A DNA stretch of 64,000 nucleotides from Phytophthora colocasiae (taxonomy: Eukaryota > Oomycota > Peronosporomycetes > Peronosporales > Peronosporaceae), in assembly GCA_018806915.1 (NCBI GenBank), contig JAGKQI010000040.1:1351325-1415324 (forward strand), read 5' to 3'. The notes beneath the pieces were generated by a model. That model was given only the letters and a program-made list of their open reading frames with translations, made no database searches and was not told the origin of the DNA. Below are positions 1 through 12,565 of this stretch, piece by piece (the stretch's first letter is position 1; each line of letters begins with the position of its first letter). The position numbers and the translations under genes were made by a program.

Positions 1-1282
1 TCTCGTTTGTGCCCTCGAAGATCGACAAAATGCGGCAGTCACGCATTAACCGCTCAAACGGCCACTCCTTCATGAAACCAGTGCCACCCATGACTTGGAT
101 GCACTCGTTGATGCCTGTGAAAGCCACTTCTGATCCATAGACCTTGCTCATGGCCGCCTCAATCTCGCAAGAAGGGTCACCACGATCAATCATGCCCGTC
201 GTCATGAACGCCATAGATTCGATAGCGTAGGCTTCTAGCGCCATGACGCCGAATTTTTTCTGGATGAGGCCGAAATTCGCCAATGGAGCTCCAAACTGCC
301 TGCGAGAGTTCGCGTGCTCTGCTGCCACTCCGAGCACGCGACGAAGCGAAGCTCCAGCGCAAGCACCAAGACCAAATCTACCATTGTTCAGGATATTCAT
401 GGCAACCTTGAATCCTTCGCCAACACCAGCTTCTCCTCCCGCTTTCATGTCTGGGCCACCGCCGAGAACATTCTCAATGGGCACTTTGCAGTTATCAAAG
501 AACACTTGGCAAGTATTGGAACCACGGATACCAAGCTTGTCCTCTGGTGGGCCACTAGTCACACCTCCAAAGGCTCGCTCGACAATGAAAGCAGTGACCT
601 TGTCCTTGCCGTTCACCTCCGTCTGTGCAAAAACCGTCATGATATCGGCCCACCCACCGTTGCTGATCCAGATCTTACCTCCGTTCAGGATAAAATGTTT
701 TCCGTCTTCCGACAACGTTGCTCGAGTCTTAATGGACCCTGCATCTGAACCACTGGAAGGCTCCGTGAGTGCAAAAGCTGCAATGTGCTCTCCCGTCGCC
801 AATTTGGGCAGATATTTAGCTTTCTGCGCCTCGTTACCATTGAGTAGGATGCCTTTAAGTCCGATAGACTGATGCGCCATGACAGTAACGGCCAGACTGC
901 CATCCGTGATCTCCTCACAGACACGAGCGTAGCCTGTGTTTGACAATCCCAAGCCTTCAAGCTCCTCTGGAATCTGCAGACCGAAAAGTCCAAGCTCCTT
1001 CATGTCGTTAAGAACCTGTGGCGGGATCTCCTTCGTCTCATCAATAGCACGCGAGTCCACAGAGCCGAAGAACTTGTTCACAGGGTCCACCAGCATCTGC
1101 AGCGTCTCCGTCTCACTGTCCGATAGTTTCGGGTACGGGAAGGCACGTGCTGAGTTGTTTACACCGAGAAATAATCCACGAGTATACGAAACATTAGCAG
1201 CAGCTTCTGCTGCAGTCTGAAGCGTGCGGACACCATACTGGAGCGCAATACGGTTGGGGCGGAACAGAGACAGCATCACCAT
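1..1282 (-). CDS. Very-long-chain acyl-CoA dehydrogenase (ACADVL/ACAD9-like), 3' end off window
   Basis: The minus strand reads continuously from an ATG at 1282 to the left edge (about 427 codons, no stop), so the C-terminal part is missing. The family performs the FAD-dependent first step of mitochondrial beta-oxidation. Both classical acyl-CoA dehydrogenase signatures are visible: [12 protein letters not shown] in the FAD/substrate region, and [12 protein letters not shown] followed by RLMRDCRI and FEGTNE near the left edge. The N-terminus ([17 protein letters not shown] then VRTLQTAA) is basic and hydroxylated, like a mitochondrial presequence. ATG 1282 is the first in a short cluster, with another at 1276. 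The C-terminal extension that separates VLCAD/ACAD9 from shorter family members lies outside the window, so the subfamily rests on overall sequence character. Divergent from PRP6. Confidence 0.9.
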   Translation of the reverse strand, partial: MVMLSLFRPNRIALQYGVRTLQTAAEAAANVSYTRGLFLGVNNSARAFPYPKLSDSETETLQMLVDPVNKFFGSVDSRAIDETKEIPPQVLNDMKELGLFGLQIPEELEGLGLSNTGYARVCEEITDGSLAVTVMAHQSIGLKGILLNGNEAQKAKYLPKLATGEHIAAFALTEPSSGSDAGSIKTRATLSEDGKHFILNGGKIWISNGGWADIMTVFAQTEVNGKDKVTAFIVERAFGGVTSGPPEDKLGIRGSNTCQVFFDNCKVPIENVLGGGPDMKAGGEAGVGEGFKVAMNILNNGRFGLGACAGASLRRVLGVAAEHANSRRQFGAPLANFGLIQKKFGVMALEAYAIESMAFMTTGMIDRGDPSCEIEAAMSKVYGSEVAFTGINECIQVMGGTGFMKEWPFERLMRDCRILSIFEGTNE

Positions 1283-1501
1283 TAGACTTGGTCGACTGAC
1301 GGCAGATTCGGATGTGAAAAGACACGTCCTGAAGATATTAATGACGTCGGGTTTTCGTATGGATTCGGACGTGAAAAGAGGAGTGATGGTCTTCAACTTC
1401 AACTTAATCCGGATATGTTTTTGTTGTGGTCCACATAAATATACCGGATAATTTTCTGACGATCACTCTTGAGATCACACTCGCCACCAGGAAGCGGACC
1501 C
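1283..1501. promoter_or_regulatory. Divergent intergenic region, acyl-CoA dehydrogenase / PRP6
   Basis: This 219-bp gap separates two divergent start codons and must hold both promoters. It contains an 18-bp direct repeat (gattcggaYgtgaaaaga at 1305-1322 and 1362-1379, one mismatch, 57-bp spacing). No TATA box or clear oomycete initiator was recognised. Confidence 0.45.
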
Positions 1502-4387
1502 ATGAGCGGCTTAGGACAACGTGTACGCAACACGTACGCGTCGGGCGCACCAGCCAACTATGTGCCTGGTCTTGGTCGTGGTGCTGTGGGCTTCACGACA
1601 CGGTCGGATATCGGCCCAGCACGTGCGCCTATGGCACAGGACGGGACGCAGGATGCGCCGTTTCTCCCCCCTGCAGGACGCGGACGCGGAGTGGAGGTCC
1701 CAGGAAAACCAGGAAGTGGACCAGCCCCCAGTGCAGGCCGTGGATCAGGTACTGCTGGAATGGGAGGCTTTGGACGTGAAAAGGACGAGAATGAGGACTT
1801 TGGAGACTACAGCGAGACGAACTACGACGAGTTCTCGGGCTATTCGTCACGCGGACTGTTCCAGGACACACCATACGATCAGGATGACAAGGAAGCCGAC
1901 GACATCTACGAGCAGGTTGACGAACGTATGGACTCAAGACGCAAAAGACGCCGCGAGTTGAGACAACTGGAAGAGCTTAAGAAGGCGCGAAAGGAGATGC
2001 CGAAGATCAGCGACCAGTTTGCGGACCTTAAGAACTCGTTGAGTCAGATGTCGGACGCTGAATGGGAGATGATCCCCGATATTGGAGATTATTCTCTGAA
2101 ATATAAGACGAACACGGCGCTACAGAAGAGGAACGAGATGTTCGCACCAGTGCCAGACAGTGTCTTAGGAGCAAATGCAGGACAGTCTACTACTGTCAGT
2201 GGAACTGTTACACCAGCAGGTAACGGAATGGAGACGCCTAGTAATGGCATGACAAGCTCCTTGGCAGGGGCTAGAGGGGCTCAGTTATCGCACAAACTCG
2301 ACAAGATGTCGGACTCCATCTCGGGCCAGACGGTGGTGGATCCTAAAGGTTACTTGACCGACTTGAATAGCTTGAAGCTGACAAGTGACGCTGAGATTGG
2401 TGACATCAAGAAGGCTCGACTTTTGCTCAGATCCGTGACGATGACGAATCCCAAGCATGGGCCGGGATGGATCGCAGCAGCGAGGCTGGAAGAAGTTGCA
2501 GGCAAGATTGTCCAGGCAAGGAAAATTATCGCTCAAGGTTGCGAGTCCTGCCCAACACAGGAGGATGTTTGGCTGGAAGCTGCAAGGCTACAGAATCCAG
2601 AGAACGCGAAGACAATTCTCGCTAAGGCTGTGCGTCATGTGCCTAAGTCCGTCAAGGTGTGGCTCCAGGCAGCGCAGCTTGAAAGTGACGACGAACTGAA
2701 GAAGTTAGTAATGCGACGAGCTCTCGAGTTTATCCCCAATTCGGTGAAACTGTGGAAGGCTCTGATCGAGCTGGAAGATGTCGATGGTGCGAGGATTCTC
2801 CTTGGCCGTGCTGTCGAGTGCGTGCCACAAGCTGTGGATCTGTGGTTGGCTTTGGCTCGACTAGAGACGTATGAGAATGCGAAGAAAACGCTAAACAAAG
2901 CGCGTGCAGCAATTCCTGACTGAGCCATCAATTTGGATTACCGCTGCCAAACTGGAAGAAGCACAAGGCAAAAACTTGGACATGATCGATCGAATTATCC
3001 AGTTGGCTCTCAAGTCGCTTCAGAAACACCAGGTGGTGATGAACAGAGAGATGTGGTTGAAGGAAGCCGAAGCGTGTGAGCAGGCCGATGCACCATTAAC
3101 ATGTGCGGCAATTGTTCGTGCGAGCTTGGATGTGGGTGTCGACCCGAAGACAGGAAGCGCACCTGGATTGATGATGCTGAGAATAGTATTAGTCGTGGAG
3201 CATTACTGACTGCAAAAGCTATCTACGCAGCAGCTTTGAAGGTTTTCCCAGGCAAAAAGTCCATCTGGTTACGTGCCGTAGCATTGGAAAAGAGAGTTCA
3301 AGATGGAAGAAGTCCCGAACGTGTGGAACAATTGCTGCAAAAGGCTGTCACGTGCTGCCCCCACGCCGAGATTTTGTGGCTTATGGCTGCTAAGGAGGTG
3401 TGGACCAACGGCTCGGTGGAAAACGCTCGCTTGATCTTGAGCCAAGCATTCAGTGCTAACCCCAATAGCGAGGCGATCTGGTTAGCTGCTGTAAAACTGG
3501 AATGGGAAAACGACCAAATTGACCGAGCACGGGCGTTGTTGGCTAAAGCACGCGCACAAGCTCCGTCGCCCCACGTTTGGATGAAGTCAGTGCTGCTCGA
3601 ACGAGAATGTGCCGAGAATCGTAGGGACGAAGAATATCTTGTGCAGGAAGGCATCAAGTTGTACCCAGACTTCCCTAAGTTGTACATGATGGCGGGGCAG
3701 TTTTATGAGGCGTTGGATCCGCCCAACTATGAAAAGGCAAAAAAGATGTACCGTGAGGGTGTTCAGCACTGTCCGAAGTCAATTCCATTGTGGACTTTGT
3801 CGAGCCGATTGGAGGAGAAGATAAACGGTGTGACAAAAGCTCGTTCAGTGCTCGAATTGGCCCGCCTCAAAAACCCGAAGAACGATATGCTGTGGTTGGA
3901 GGCTGCTAGACTGGAAGCTCGATGGGACAACCCCAAGGGCCAGGAAATGCTGATGGCTAAAGCTTTACAGGAGTGTCCAGAGTCGGGTATCCTTTTGGCC
4001 GAATCCATTGATATTGCTCCTCGTGCGCAACAGAAGCGAGCATCGTTCACAGCTCTCAAGAAGAAAGACAATGATCCATTGGTGTGCTTGTCTGTTGCCA
4101 AACTCTTCTGGCAAGAGCGCAAGTACTCAAAGGCACGCAAGTGGCTGGAACGAACTATCCAACTTGACTCTGATTTCGGCGATGCGTGGGCTCACTACTA
4201 TCTTTTTGAGTTGAAACATGGCTCCAAGGAAGCAGCTGAGAAGATTCTGAAGCGTGCTGTGACGTCCGACCCTCACCATGGAGAAAAATGGACGGGCGTG
4301 TCCAAGCAGACGGAGAATCGTCGCAAGAAAGCTGAAGAGTTGGTGAAGCTGGTAAGTATCACGCTGCGGTTTGCTGAACAACCATAG
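1502..4387 (+). CDS. PRP6: Pre-mRNA splicing factor PRP6/PRPF6 (tri-snRNP), two frame breaks
   Basis: PRP6 bridges U5 and U4/U6 snRNPs in the spliceosomal tri-snRNP. The start MSGLGQRVRNTY at 1502 leads into a PRP1_N-type N-terminal domain (YVPGLGRGAVGFTTRSD), then an acidic/basic coiled region and a long array of HAT/TPR-like repeats (IWITAAKLEEAQG, IWLAAVKLEWEND, LWLEAARLEARW). Reading starts in one frame to about 2915, shifts to another until about 3160, then returns to the first frame until the stop at 4385-4387. Family similarity is continuous across both junctions: IPD then EPSIWITAAK; DVGVDPK then DRKRTWIDDAE. This fits one extra base near 2915 and one missing base near 3160, with no room for introns. 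The last codons after LVKL contain a gtaagt, so the true C-terminus may be slightly different. PRP6 is essential in model eukaryotes, which makes real inactivation unlikely. Confidence 0.92.
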
Positions 4388-4495
4388 ATACGCGTCGTTC
4401 ATCTCGGGTAAGAAAGAACCATTCCACAGTCGTACTCAACAAATGCATTGTTACAACTTACGCCTCTCAACCTGTACAGCTTGACTTATGCTCCT

Positions 4496-7400
4496 TTAGG
4501 CCTCTTTTTTGACGAACGCTGCAACCTTACGAGCCATGCGCTCAATTTTATGCTTATTCCAGTACTCTTCCTCCTCGTCAATCGCTTCCTCGGCTCGGAT
4601 CTGAGAGATAAACTCAGCAAGCTCGACACGTTGGTCTTCGGCAGCAATTCGACCCAGACGACCGCGATAAGCACGTTGTAACGTGATGGCTGCAGCATGA
4701 TCGAGAGCCCTTTGAGCATCGATTTCTCGTCGTCGAAGCATCCACTTTGTCCCTGCGATTTTTCCGAGGTGGCCGCGATATACCCGCTGGATGTTGGTGG
4801 CAGCCTTCTTTTCCCTTGCGGCCTTACGGTTTTCATCCACCAGACGCTTCCTGTAGGCCGCCAGCTTTTGCTCGTGGAATTTCTGCTTGCGAGCTTGCCC
4901 GATTCGAGCTTTTTCGTCGTAGAAAGCGGCTTTCCGTGCTCGCAATTGTACGTTCTGTTTCTCTTTGTCCATGCGACGACGTTCGGCACTTTTTGGAGGT
5001 TCCGCTGCCACACGTCGTTTTGCCGCAGAGACAGACCACACACTCTTCTGTTTCTTTAACAAGGACAAGCCGCGGAAGTACATGAGAGTCATGCAGAAGA
5101 GCCCGAACTTCAGTGCATTCTCCGTCTCGGTAAGTGACTTGTCCAATTCTGACCCCTTTTGAACAGCCTTCTTGGTTAAATTCACCTGGAATGCTTCTAC
5201 CTCAATAGGTTTCCACTTATCTGATGGCAATCCTTGTGCGTTCAGGAGTTGCTCTTCGTGAATGTCTTGGCGGACTTGGAGAATACGACGATCCTGTTCA
5301 AAGCGACGGAGATCCTGCATGGTCAATGGGCCTTCACGTTTTAAACTGGGAACATATCCAAGCACTTGCCGCTCAGACTCTCGTTCTCCGAAGATCCAGC
5401 CTTCCAGCATTGATTCAAGAACATCTTCAACCACTTCGTACGCGGTAAGGTGGGCTACCAAAATGTTGTGCTCGCGCTGAAGAGCCACCTGCACTTTGCT
5501 CTTGTGCTGAATTTGTCGGAATCCGTGTAGTGCTTGAGTCTCGAAGAACTCGTTTTTGGAGCGGAAGGTCTCGTGGAATTCCTCGTCAACGGCCTTCAAG
5601 CGCAAGTTCTTGTCCCAAATCTTTGCCTCCAGTGTTAGCTCATCAAACAAGTCGCTCTTACGTAACGTGATTGCTCGGTTCCCTGACTTCACTGCTGCCA
5701 TGCAGACGTTCGAAGTAATCGTGAGATCCTGGCAATGTTTGACCCGTTCCAGCACTTCTTTGATGACATCTATGCGTTCTTGGATAGTCACGTGATTCCT
5801 CCAGGAAAGGCTTCCAAGCACAAGGATTCGTCCAGCAAGCGGTACATCCGCCTGGACCGAGTTCTTGCTCTCGCAGCATCAGTCGCTGTTCCTCAAGACT
5901 GTGCCCCTGAAGTGCGTTTTTGATCTCACGACGTTGTTTTTGTAGCGATTTCTGCTTCAAAGTCTTCCCACGTACTTTCGGACCTTGCTTGGACGCTTCT
6001 TTTACCTGGCGCCGAATTTCCACCTCGCGAGCAATTACTGCTTCCTCGTCGCTGTCAGAATCAGATACAACGTTTGCGTTGGTGTTGGGCGTCTCCTTGT
6101 TCACGAGGAAATTGGCAAGTTCGAAGTCTTCCTTTTCCTTGATCTGGGATATTAGCAAACGGTCTAAGTCCTTTCGAGCTCCAGTCGCAACACTTTCGTT
6201 GGAAACCGCTGTAAAGTTGAGTGGAGTACGTATGAGTCCATGAATTCATTGCGCGTATTGGCAATAGCACGTTGGAGTTCCTGAAAAACCAGACGACATC
6301 GAGCGTCCACGTCCATCTCGACGGCATCCGTTGATGCCTGTAAGAGCTGGCTTTGCTGTTGGACTTGCATAGCGTTGATGAAATTCAAGGAAAGCTGCGG
6401 ATCATACTTGAGAAGCAAGGTGCGTCCTCGCAGCAAGTCGCTTGGCAATTTGTACAGTTCTTCTTCTGGAGTGTTGATTGCCATGACAAGATCCTCTCTC
6501 GTAATTCTGGATGAGATTGTCACTTCTTCCAAACCTCCAGGCGTTGCACCAACGTCCGCGAGCTCTTTCGACAGTCGTTTGAAGTTCACCGGATAGTAAA
6601 TTGGATTCAGCAGTTGGTCGTACAGGCGCCATTCACGCTCTTCCCTACTCAATTCTACAGACTTCTGGGCCCGCAGCAGTGTTACCATCGAGGTTGCGGA
6701 GCCGTTCGGGTTTGCTCTGTGCTTGGTGTTTCCTCCATTGTCATCTCGGAATTTCGTGAGAATTTTACGGATCAAGATCTCCTTTCGCTCGAGCATATTC
6801 CACGGAGCTTTCATAATCCGCTCAACCTCCATTTGTGAAAGTGCTGCGAGTTGTTCCTCGTCTTTTGAGAGCTTGGGGTGCGTGCCATGGAGTCGAAGTT
6901 TCACCCCTGGAGCGTTTGTGTATCCTCCACCAGCTGCTCCGCCGTGTTTGTCATCTTCCCATCGATACATTCGAGGATGTAGGATGCGATCCAAGAGCAC
7001 CCACTCTCTCTCCTTCTTGTCCAAGGTATCCCGACCTTTCTTGTATTTCCGTCGAAGTCGTTCCGCGGGAGTCATCATGGATGGCAATTTAGCCTTCATG
7101 GCGGACAGTTCGGCCCAACGCACCTTTGAAGATTTGGTACCGTTCTTGCTCTCGTAGTCGACATTGAGTTCTCTTGCGAGCTTGGCTGCTGCTGCATCAC
7201 CATTTCCAAGTTCTCCAGATAACATTGCTGCAATATGTGGCAAGTTGGTGCGATACTCGGCAAGTAACTGTTCCATCTTCTCGCAGTCTTCAAGTACGTC
7301 AACGTGAATCCTGGTGAGCTCTCGAAGACTCTGTTCGATGTCACGTACTTCTTCCTCACGCTTGGTGAATAGGAAACAGCAGTGGGTAAATGTCTTGTTT

Positions 7401-10400
7401 ACGGCTTGAATCGCGGTGTGTAAATCCCGACGCTCTTCATGACTCAAGAGTGGTTCAGCATTGTCGCGTTCCAGCTTCTGGTTATTTCTCAGTAGCTCAA
7501 GTTCTGCAGCGCGTGCTTGGTCTTTCGCAGCCGTTGCAAGTTGACGAGCTAACCTCTTTTTGCGTTCACTCAACTGGATTGTTAAGAAAACGTTTTGAAG
7601 CTCGTCCTGCTTATGAGGCAGAAGCTCTTGTTTCTTCAAGGCGTCAACGCGTTTTCTTCGGAGCATCTCATCTGCGAACAAAGCAGTCCGGGCACGCACC
7701 TCCAGTGAATAAGCGGTGAAAACTGGAGCTCCTACGACAATTTGATACGTTGCAACAGCACAGAGAGGAATTGAGAGCGGCTCGTGTCGAAGGACCAATT
7801 TGCCCATGCTATGAGGGGAGCACAGCGAGAGGTCTTCGGCGTAAAAGCACTTGCCAATTGGGATTGGAGCTTGAAACTTTACTGGTAACGAATTTGAGTC
7901 AGTGGCTGGCAGCATGTACATCATGGCAGCAAGGCGTCCATTTTGATAGCCGACTGACTTGAAATGACCTTGGAAGACTATGGAGACTGTGAGCGATAGT
8001 ACCGCAATCCCTTCACTGTCGTTAGGCAGCTGGAAACTGTGTGTGGTGCTTTTGTGCGGAAAAATTTGGGTTTGCGGAACGTGGAGAAGAGTGAGACGTG
8101 GCATTTTGTCATCCAGTAGTGCTGTGCGAGCTCTGGGGCACCGATGCGCACGTGAAGGAGGAGAATCAGCGATTTTCTGAAGTATCGACAGCATTTCCTC
8201 GAGACTAGACGATAGAGTCGCACGTGGGGTGGCTACTGCATCGGGGGCTTCAAAGTCGTGATCCAACTGAGCGAAAAATTCTTCCCCGTCACCAAAGTGT
8301 ATTTCCGCAGTAAATAATGTGCCTCCATTTCCTCGGGTGATTTGAAAAACGCGAAGGCAAGACAGTTACGAGCAGGAAGTTGCTTCAAGCGCTGAAGCTG
8401 ATCAACCGTCAGCTTCTTGGCGCTATTTTGCTGGTAATCGGTGCTGTTCTGGATAATCTCTACCTCTTCTGGGGCTACGTGTTTGTAGTAGTGGGCGAAA
8501 TTCAAGAGGAAGTCCAGTGTGACCCAACGTTTCTCCTCCGGTGATCGGTCGACGTGTTTCTTCATTCTGACGCTCTCCTCAATGTCCTCGTGTGGCTTTG
8601 TGGTCTTGGACTTACAGTGTGACGAAGTTTCAACTTTGCTGCTGGTGTCAGCACCGAGGTCTTTAACTTCAGTTATGCCATTCAACGTTCGTTGACTCTC
8701 CTCCAAGACAAAAGTTCGAGTGGCTACCTCCTCCAATGTGGCTTTACACTTTTCTAATGCCCGACGCGCTGCTTCTTCCTGCGTGTCCAATGCTTGAATC
8801 CGCTCGGAAAGTGTTCCGTCCTCAATCTCAAGCTCCCGGATGATGACAGTACGTTGAACACGCTGCATAGCTCCGACAACACGCAAGTTTGTATCGAAGA
8901 AAGCTGTAGTGGCGGCTAGAGCGCGTTCACATTCCCCTCGCACTGCATCCTGTCGACGTTTGAGTTTGTCCCGAAGCTCAAAGAGTCCGTCACGTTTGAT
9001 TTCGAGAGCCTCATTATCTTCCCGAAGTGACAACACTCGCTCGTTACCTATGTCTGCGCACACAGAGAGCTTGGCCAGTACCTCATCTCGAAAACGTTCG
9101 TTTCGCTGGATGATAACGCTCACACGTTGCAGGAACTGGTCTTTCCAGGCCAAATCCTTACGAATCAGTGCAGCATCGCTTTGCAACCGTTCTAGTTCGT
9201 CCCGAGCTACATCCAAGTCTCGTCCAAGCGCTTGCATCTCGACCGGAGTGATAGGGACAATGCGGACAGTACCCATGCCAGCTTTGGCGATCATACCGGT
9301 GCTTTGTGCCTTGGCTTGAATTCGTTCCAAGTTACGAACCTGCAGTTCTTTATCGGCGAGAGGTCCACATTGCAGTGTTTCCAACTCAAGACGTTTTTCG
9401 GCCGACTCGTTTATCTGAAGCGCCTTGATCGCGTAAAAGTGTGCTAAGTCAGTGGCTAGTACGCGTGCACCATTGGAGATATCGTCGAACCGCTCATAGA
9501 CAGCAGGAGCATCCAGCCAATAGGCCTCCACTGGACTTGACACAAGCTCTTTCTGCTCAAATTCTCGTTGAGAAGCTTTAAGAGCTTCACGGTGCGCTTT
9601 TTGTTCCTGAAGACGAAGCGCTTGAATATCTACTTGGGACTCCCGTCGTATTTGCTCCTGACGTTCTGCCTCCAATTCGCCCATTTGCCGAACTACCGCC
9701 CGATTGCGCTCGCTTCGTTCAAGATCATCGATGAGAATTTCCTCAACTTTTTTCGACAGAACATCTTCAAGTGTCATGGTTTCGTTCTCCTGTATCCTCC
9801 GTGCGTTCTCAAGCTTCTTAATCTCCATTTGCTCGAAAAACTGTTGCTGAGACTCCCGTTCCCGCTTTTGAACGGATCGTCGGACTTCAATAGCCCTCTT
9901 CTCTCGCTCTCGCTCGTCTTCTTCTCTGGCGTGACGTTTAGCTTCTATCTCTGCATGTTTGGCGTTCATTCGCTGTTTCTCGTGCTTCTGACGACGAGCA
10001 ATTTCATCGTCATGGGCAAGAACCTGTTCGTAGCGCTCAAGAATTGTGTCGGTTGGGCCAGCTCCCTCAATTCCGCGGTCATAGAGCTCCTGCTGGATCC
10101 AGGGGAGTCCGCGCGTTGACAACTGCTCTGTCACTCGTTTGCGTAGATTTGGAGCAGGTTCCGAACACTGTACAACAGTACTGTTATCGTGCTCCAAATT
10201 CCTGCCTTGGGTTAAATCGATGTTCGATTGCGAGGCTTGTTGCTGGACAGAAGTTAGTACTACGCTAGGTTTTGGATCTCTAAGACCGCTGGATAACTCG
10301 CTCGCATTTACAGCTTGAGGATATGCCGTGGGGGCCATTGCAAGTTCTCGAAACAAGCCGGAGAAGAAGGAGCTTCGCTCTTGTATGAGCTCGTGTCCAC

Positions 10401-12302
10401 CTTTGAGCCATGCAACGTGCAATCGCCGAGTGTTGGTGTTGGAACTATGGTCTGCCGATTCTTCGAGCTCTAAAGTCTCAGATACACTCTTCACCTGTGA
10501 GAAACCAGCAACAGACACGGCGCCACTCTCTGATGTCATCAAATCGACTTGTTGGGGCGTGTACAGGGCGTTCTGAGATCCATGAACAACAATCAGTGCA
10601 AATGGATCAGGAACGGCGACAGCCAAGTTCGCAACAGCAGCAGTAACATCTCGACTCTTGGTGGCACCACGTAAAGGACTTGAAGAAGCTGGCCGGTTTG
10701 GAGTTTCTCGTCACTTGTAGTATCGTTCTCTGGGATCTGAAGAAAACCACGACGCGTTCGAAAGAAAGTCTCCATAGCTGCTGATCGGCTTGATGCTACC
10801 TGCGTGAGATAGTGCTCACTGAAGAGCGCAGATGCAAGAGCCTCGTGGAGTTCTACAGCGTTATTACTTGAAGCTGTTCCGGGTAGAGACTTTGAGCTTG
10901 TGTGGAGCAATTTCTGCAGTGAAAGAAGCGTTCTCCGCTCTGCATCGGTGACGCTTGCAAGTGTGTTGACCAAAACGACGCCACGTAGTGACCGAGCAAA
11001 AAGCCCGAGTGCTCCCCCTCCGTCACCTTTACTTTGTCGCATTGGTAATTCCATGCCGAGCAGCTGCAGTGCTGTACTACCACCAGTTCCGAACCCCACA
11101 AGGTATTGTGGAACAGCACCGATACCCAACTTGGGCTGTACCAGCCACTCCCGGGACCGGATCATAACATGTTCAAGTAGTTTGGCGTAAACGCTGGCAA
11201 GCCGCGCGTTGTGCCACGTGACGATACGTTTTGAACGCGTCGGAAAGCCACAAAGGAGTATCTTCGCCCTCGGAAAGTGAACGAGCAACGGGTGGAAGAA
11301 ATCTTCAAGTGTTTCAAGCCGCTGGAAACTGTCAAGGAAAACTGTTAGTCGAAATTCAGACGTGTTTGGAACTCCTGATGCTTCCACTTCTGCTGTGGTC
11401 TCAGCTAATGTTCGTGGCGCTGTCCACCCCGTTTCCGTGCTGGTTTTCAATGGTGAAGTTGACATGGTGTCACGAGAGAGAATACCGTACGAAATAGCAG
11501 TGTCGACGTCAATCTGGAAGATCTTCCATTTCTTGGATATCGGAAAGACAAGTACATCGTCAGGGCTTTTACCTGTCTTTGTCAAATTTGTTTTCTTCTT
11601 CAGATCAATCGCTGGAACTGCTGGTTCTGGATCGTTATTATCGTCGTCATGGAGCACATCGTTGTTACTGGGGACGCTGTCGGGAGTTGGCTCGGATGGC
11701 AAGCTGTCCAAGTTGAAACTAGGCGTAGAGCTTAAACTCAATGGCGGCTGTGCTTTAGGTTTTGCTTGACGTCTCGCTTCCAGTTCCTTCAGCGCTCGCT
11801 TACTGCGTGCGTGTGCCCACTCTGGCAGCGTCACAGGTTGATTCTTCTTCTTTCTAGGGTTGGCCAATGAGTGAGAGACCATCGTAGCTTCTTCTTGACG
11901 ATGCTGGAGACGATCTCTTTTCTCTGGAGACTTTTTCTGGAAGTGTACACGTCGCTTTGGACTGGTTTGTACTGGTTTAACTTGGTCTGCTGATGGCGCA
12001 GAGGTGAAGTAGCGAATAAAGTCTTCGCGTGTGAAATAAGCCCTCGATTTTCCTCGTGACAGCGCAGCTACACACTCTTCAGCGTCCTGTTCGTTCCATA
12101 GTTCACTCGGACACAATCGAAGTTGTACTACAGCCTGCATCAAGTCATCAACACTTACGACCCCTTCATCACGTTGGTCGAAATGCACATAAGCTTCAGA
12201 TAGAGGAAGACCGCGCTTCTGAGCTTCAATAACGACTTCAGCGAGAGCCTGCAATACTTCATACGCTCTTGTTGCTGGCGAAGGTTTGTCATTTTGAGGC
12301 AT
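4496..12302 (-). CDS. Giant EF-hand / hydrolase-like / coiled-coil / IQ protein, broken by frame changes
   Basis: Five overlapping minus-strand reading frames (12302-10593, 10626-8233, 8266-6164, 6158-5658, 5821-4496) appear to be one gene of about 2,600 codons. At each junction the next frame continues the sense of the previous one, and single missing bases explain them (G run near 8255, A run near 6172). Domain order: a degenerate EF-hand (FDQRDEGVVSVDDL); a disordered basic stretch; an alpha/beta-hydrolase-like segment with the elbow GFGTGGST, where the usual nucleophile Ser is Gly, and a late VVHGSQNALYTPQQV strand; long Glu/Arg-rich coiled coils; three copies of a WxLLDxxLxPxxY-type module; and two C-terminal IQ motifs (AATNIQRVYRGHLGK, AAITLQRAYRGRLGR) that would bind calmodulin. 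The architecture suggests a cytoskeletal or flagellar scaffold, but I do not recognise a named family. Separate neighbouring genes are possible but less likely. Confidence 0.65.
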
Positions 12303-12565
12303 AGCGGAGACTTGGATTCGTGCAATGACGACAAGATGGCTACATGCGTCGTTTCAATTGTACCAATACTATTGGTACATGAAGTTGAAGTGCTCAACCA
12401 ATCAGAGACACGTATTAATAGAACGTTCAGCATCCTTGTCAAACACCGAAAGGCAATATTTCTCCAAAGCTGAGGAAAATGATCATCATGTAGGTGGACT
12501 GGAATCGAAAGTCGATAGATGGAGCTTCATTTCTCGACTTACCATCTCGACAACAACCATCAATC
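12303..12565. promoter_or_regulatory. Bidirectional promoter region with palindrome and CCAAT box
   Basis: This gap lies between divergent start codons at 12302 (minus) and 12566 (plus). It carries a perfect inverted repeat at 12359-12379 (10-bp arms tgtaccaata/tattggtaca around one base) and a CCAAT box at 12398-12402. Transcription start sites cannot be placed from the sequence. Confidence 0.4.

Noticed and set aside
2900..3200. Introns to explain the PRP6 frame changes
   Set aside because: Protein similarity continues without a gap across both sites, leaving no bases to remove; oomycete introns are around 60-80 bp.
9568..10119. Plus-strand hydrophobic open frame of 183 codons
   Set aside because: Antisense to Glu/Arg-rich coiled-coil coding sequence, which always yields Leu/Phe/Ser-rich shadows.
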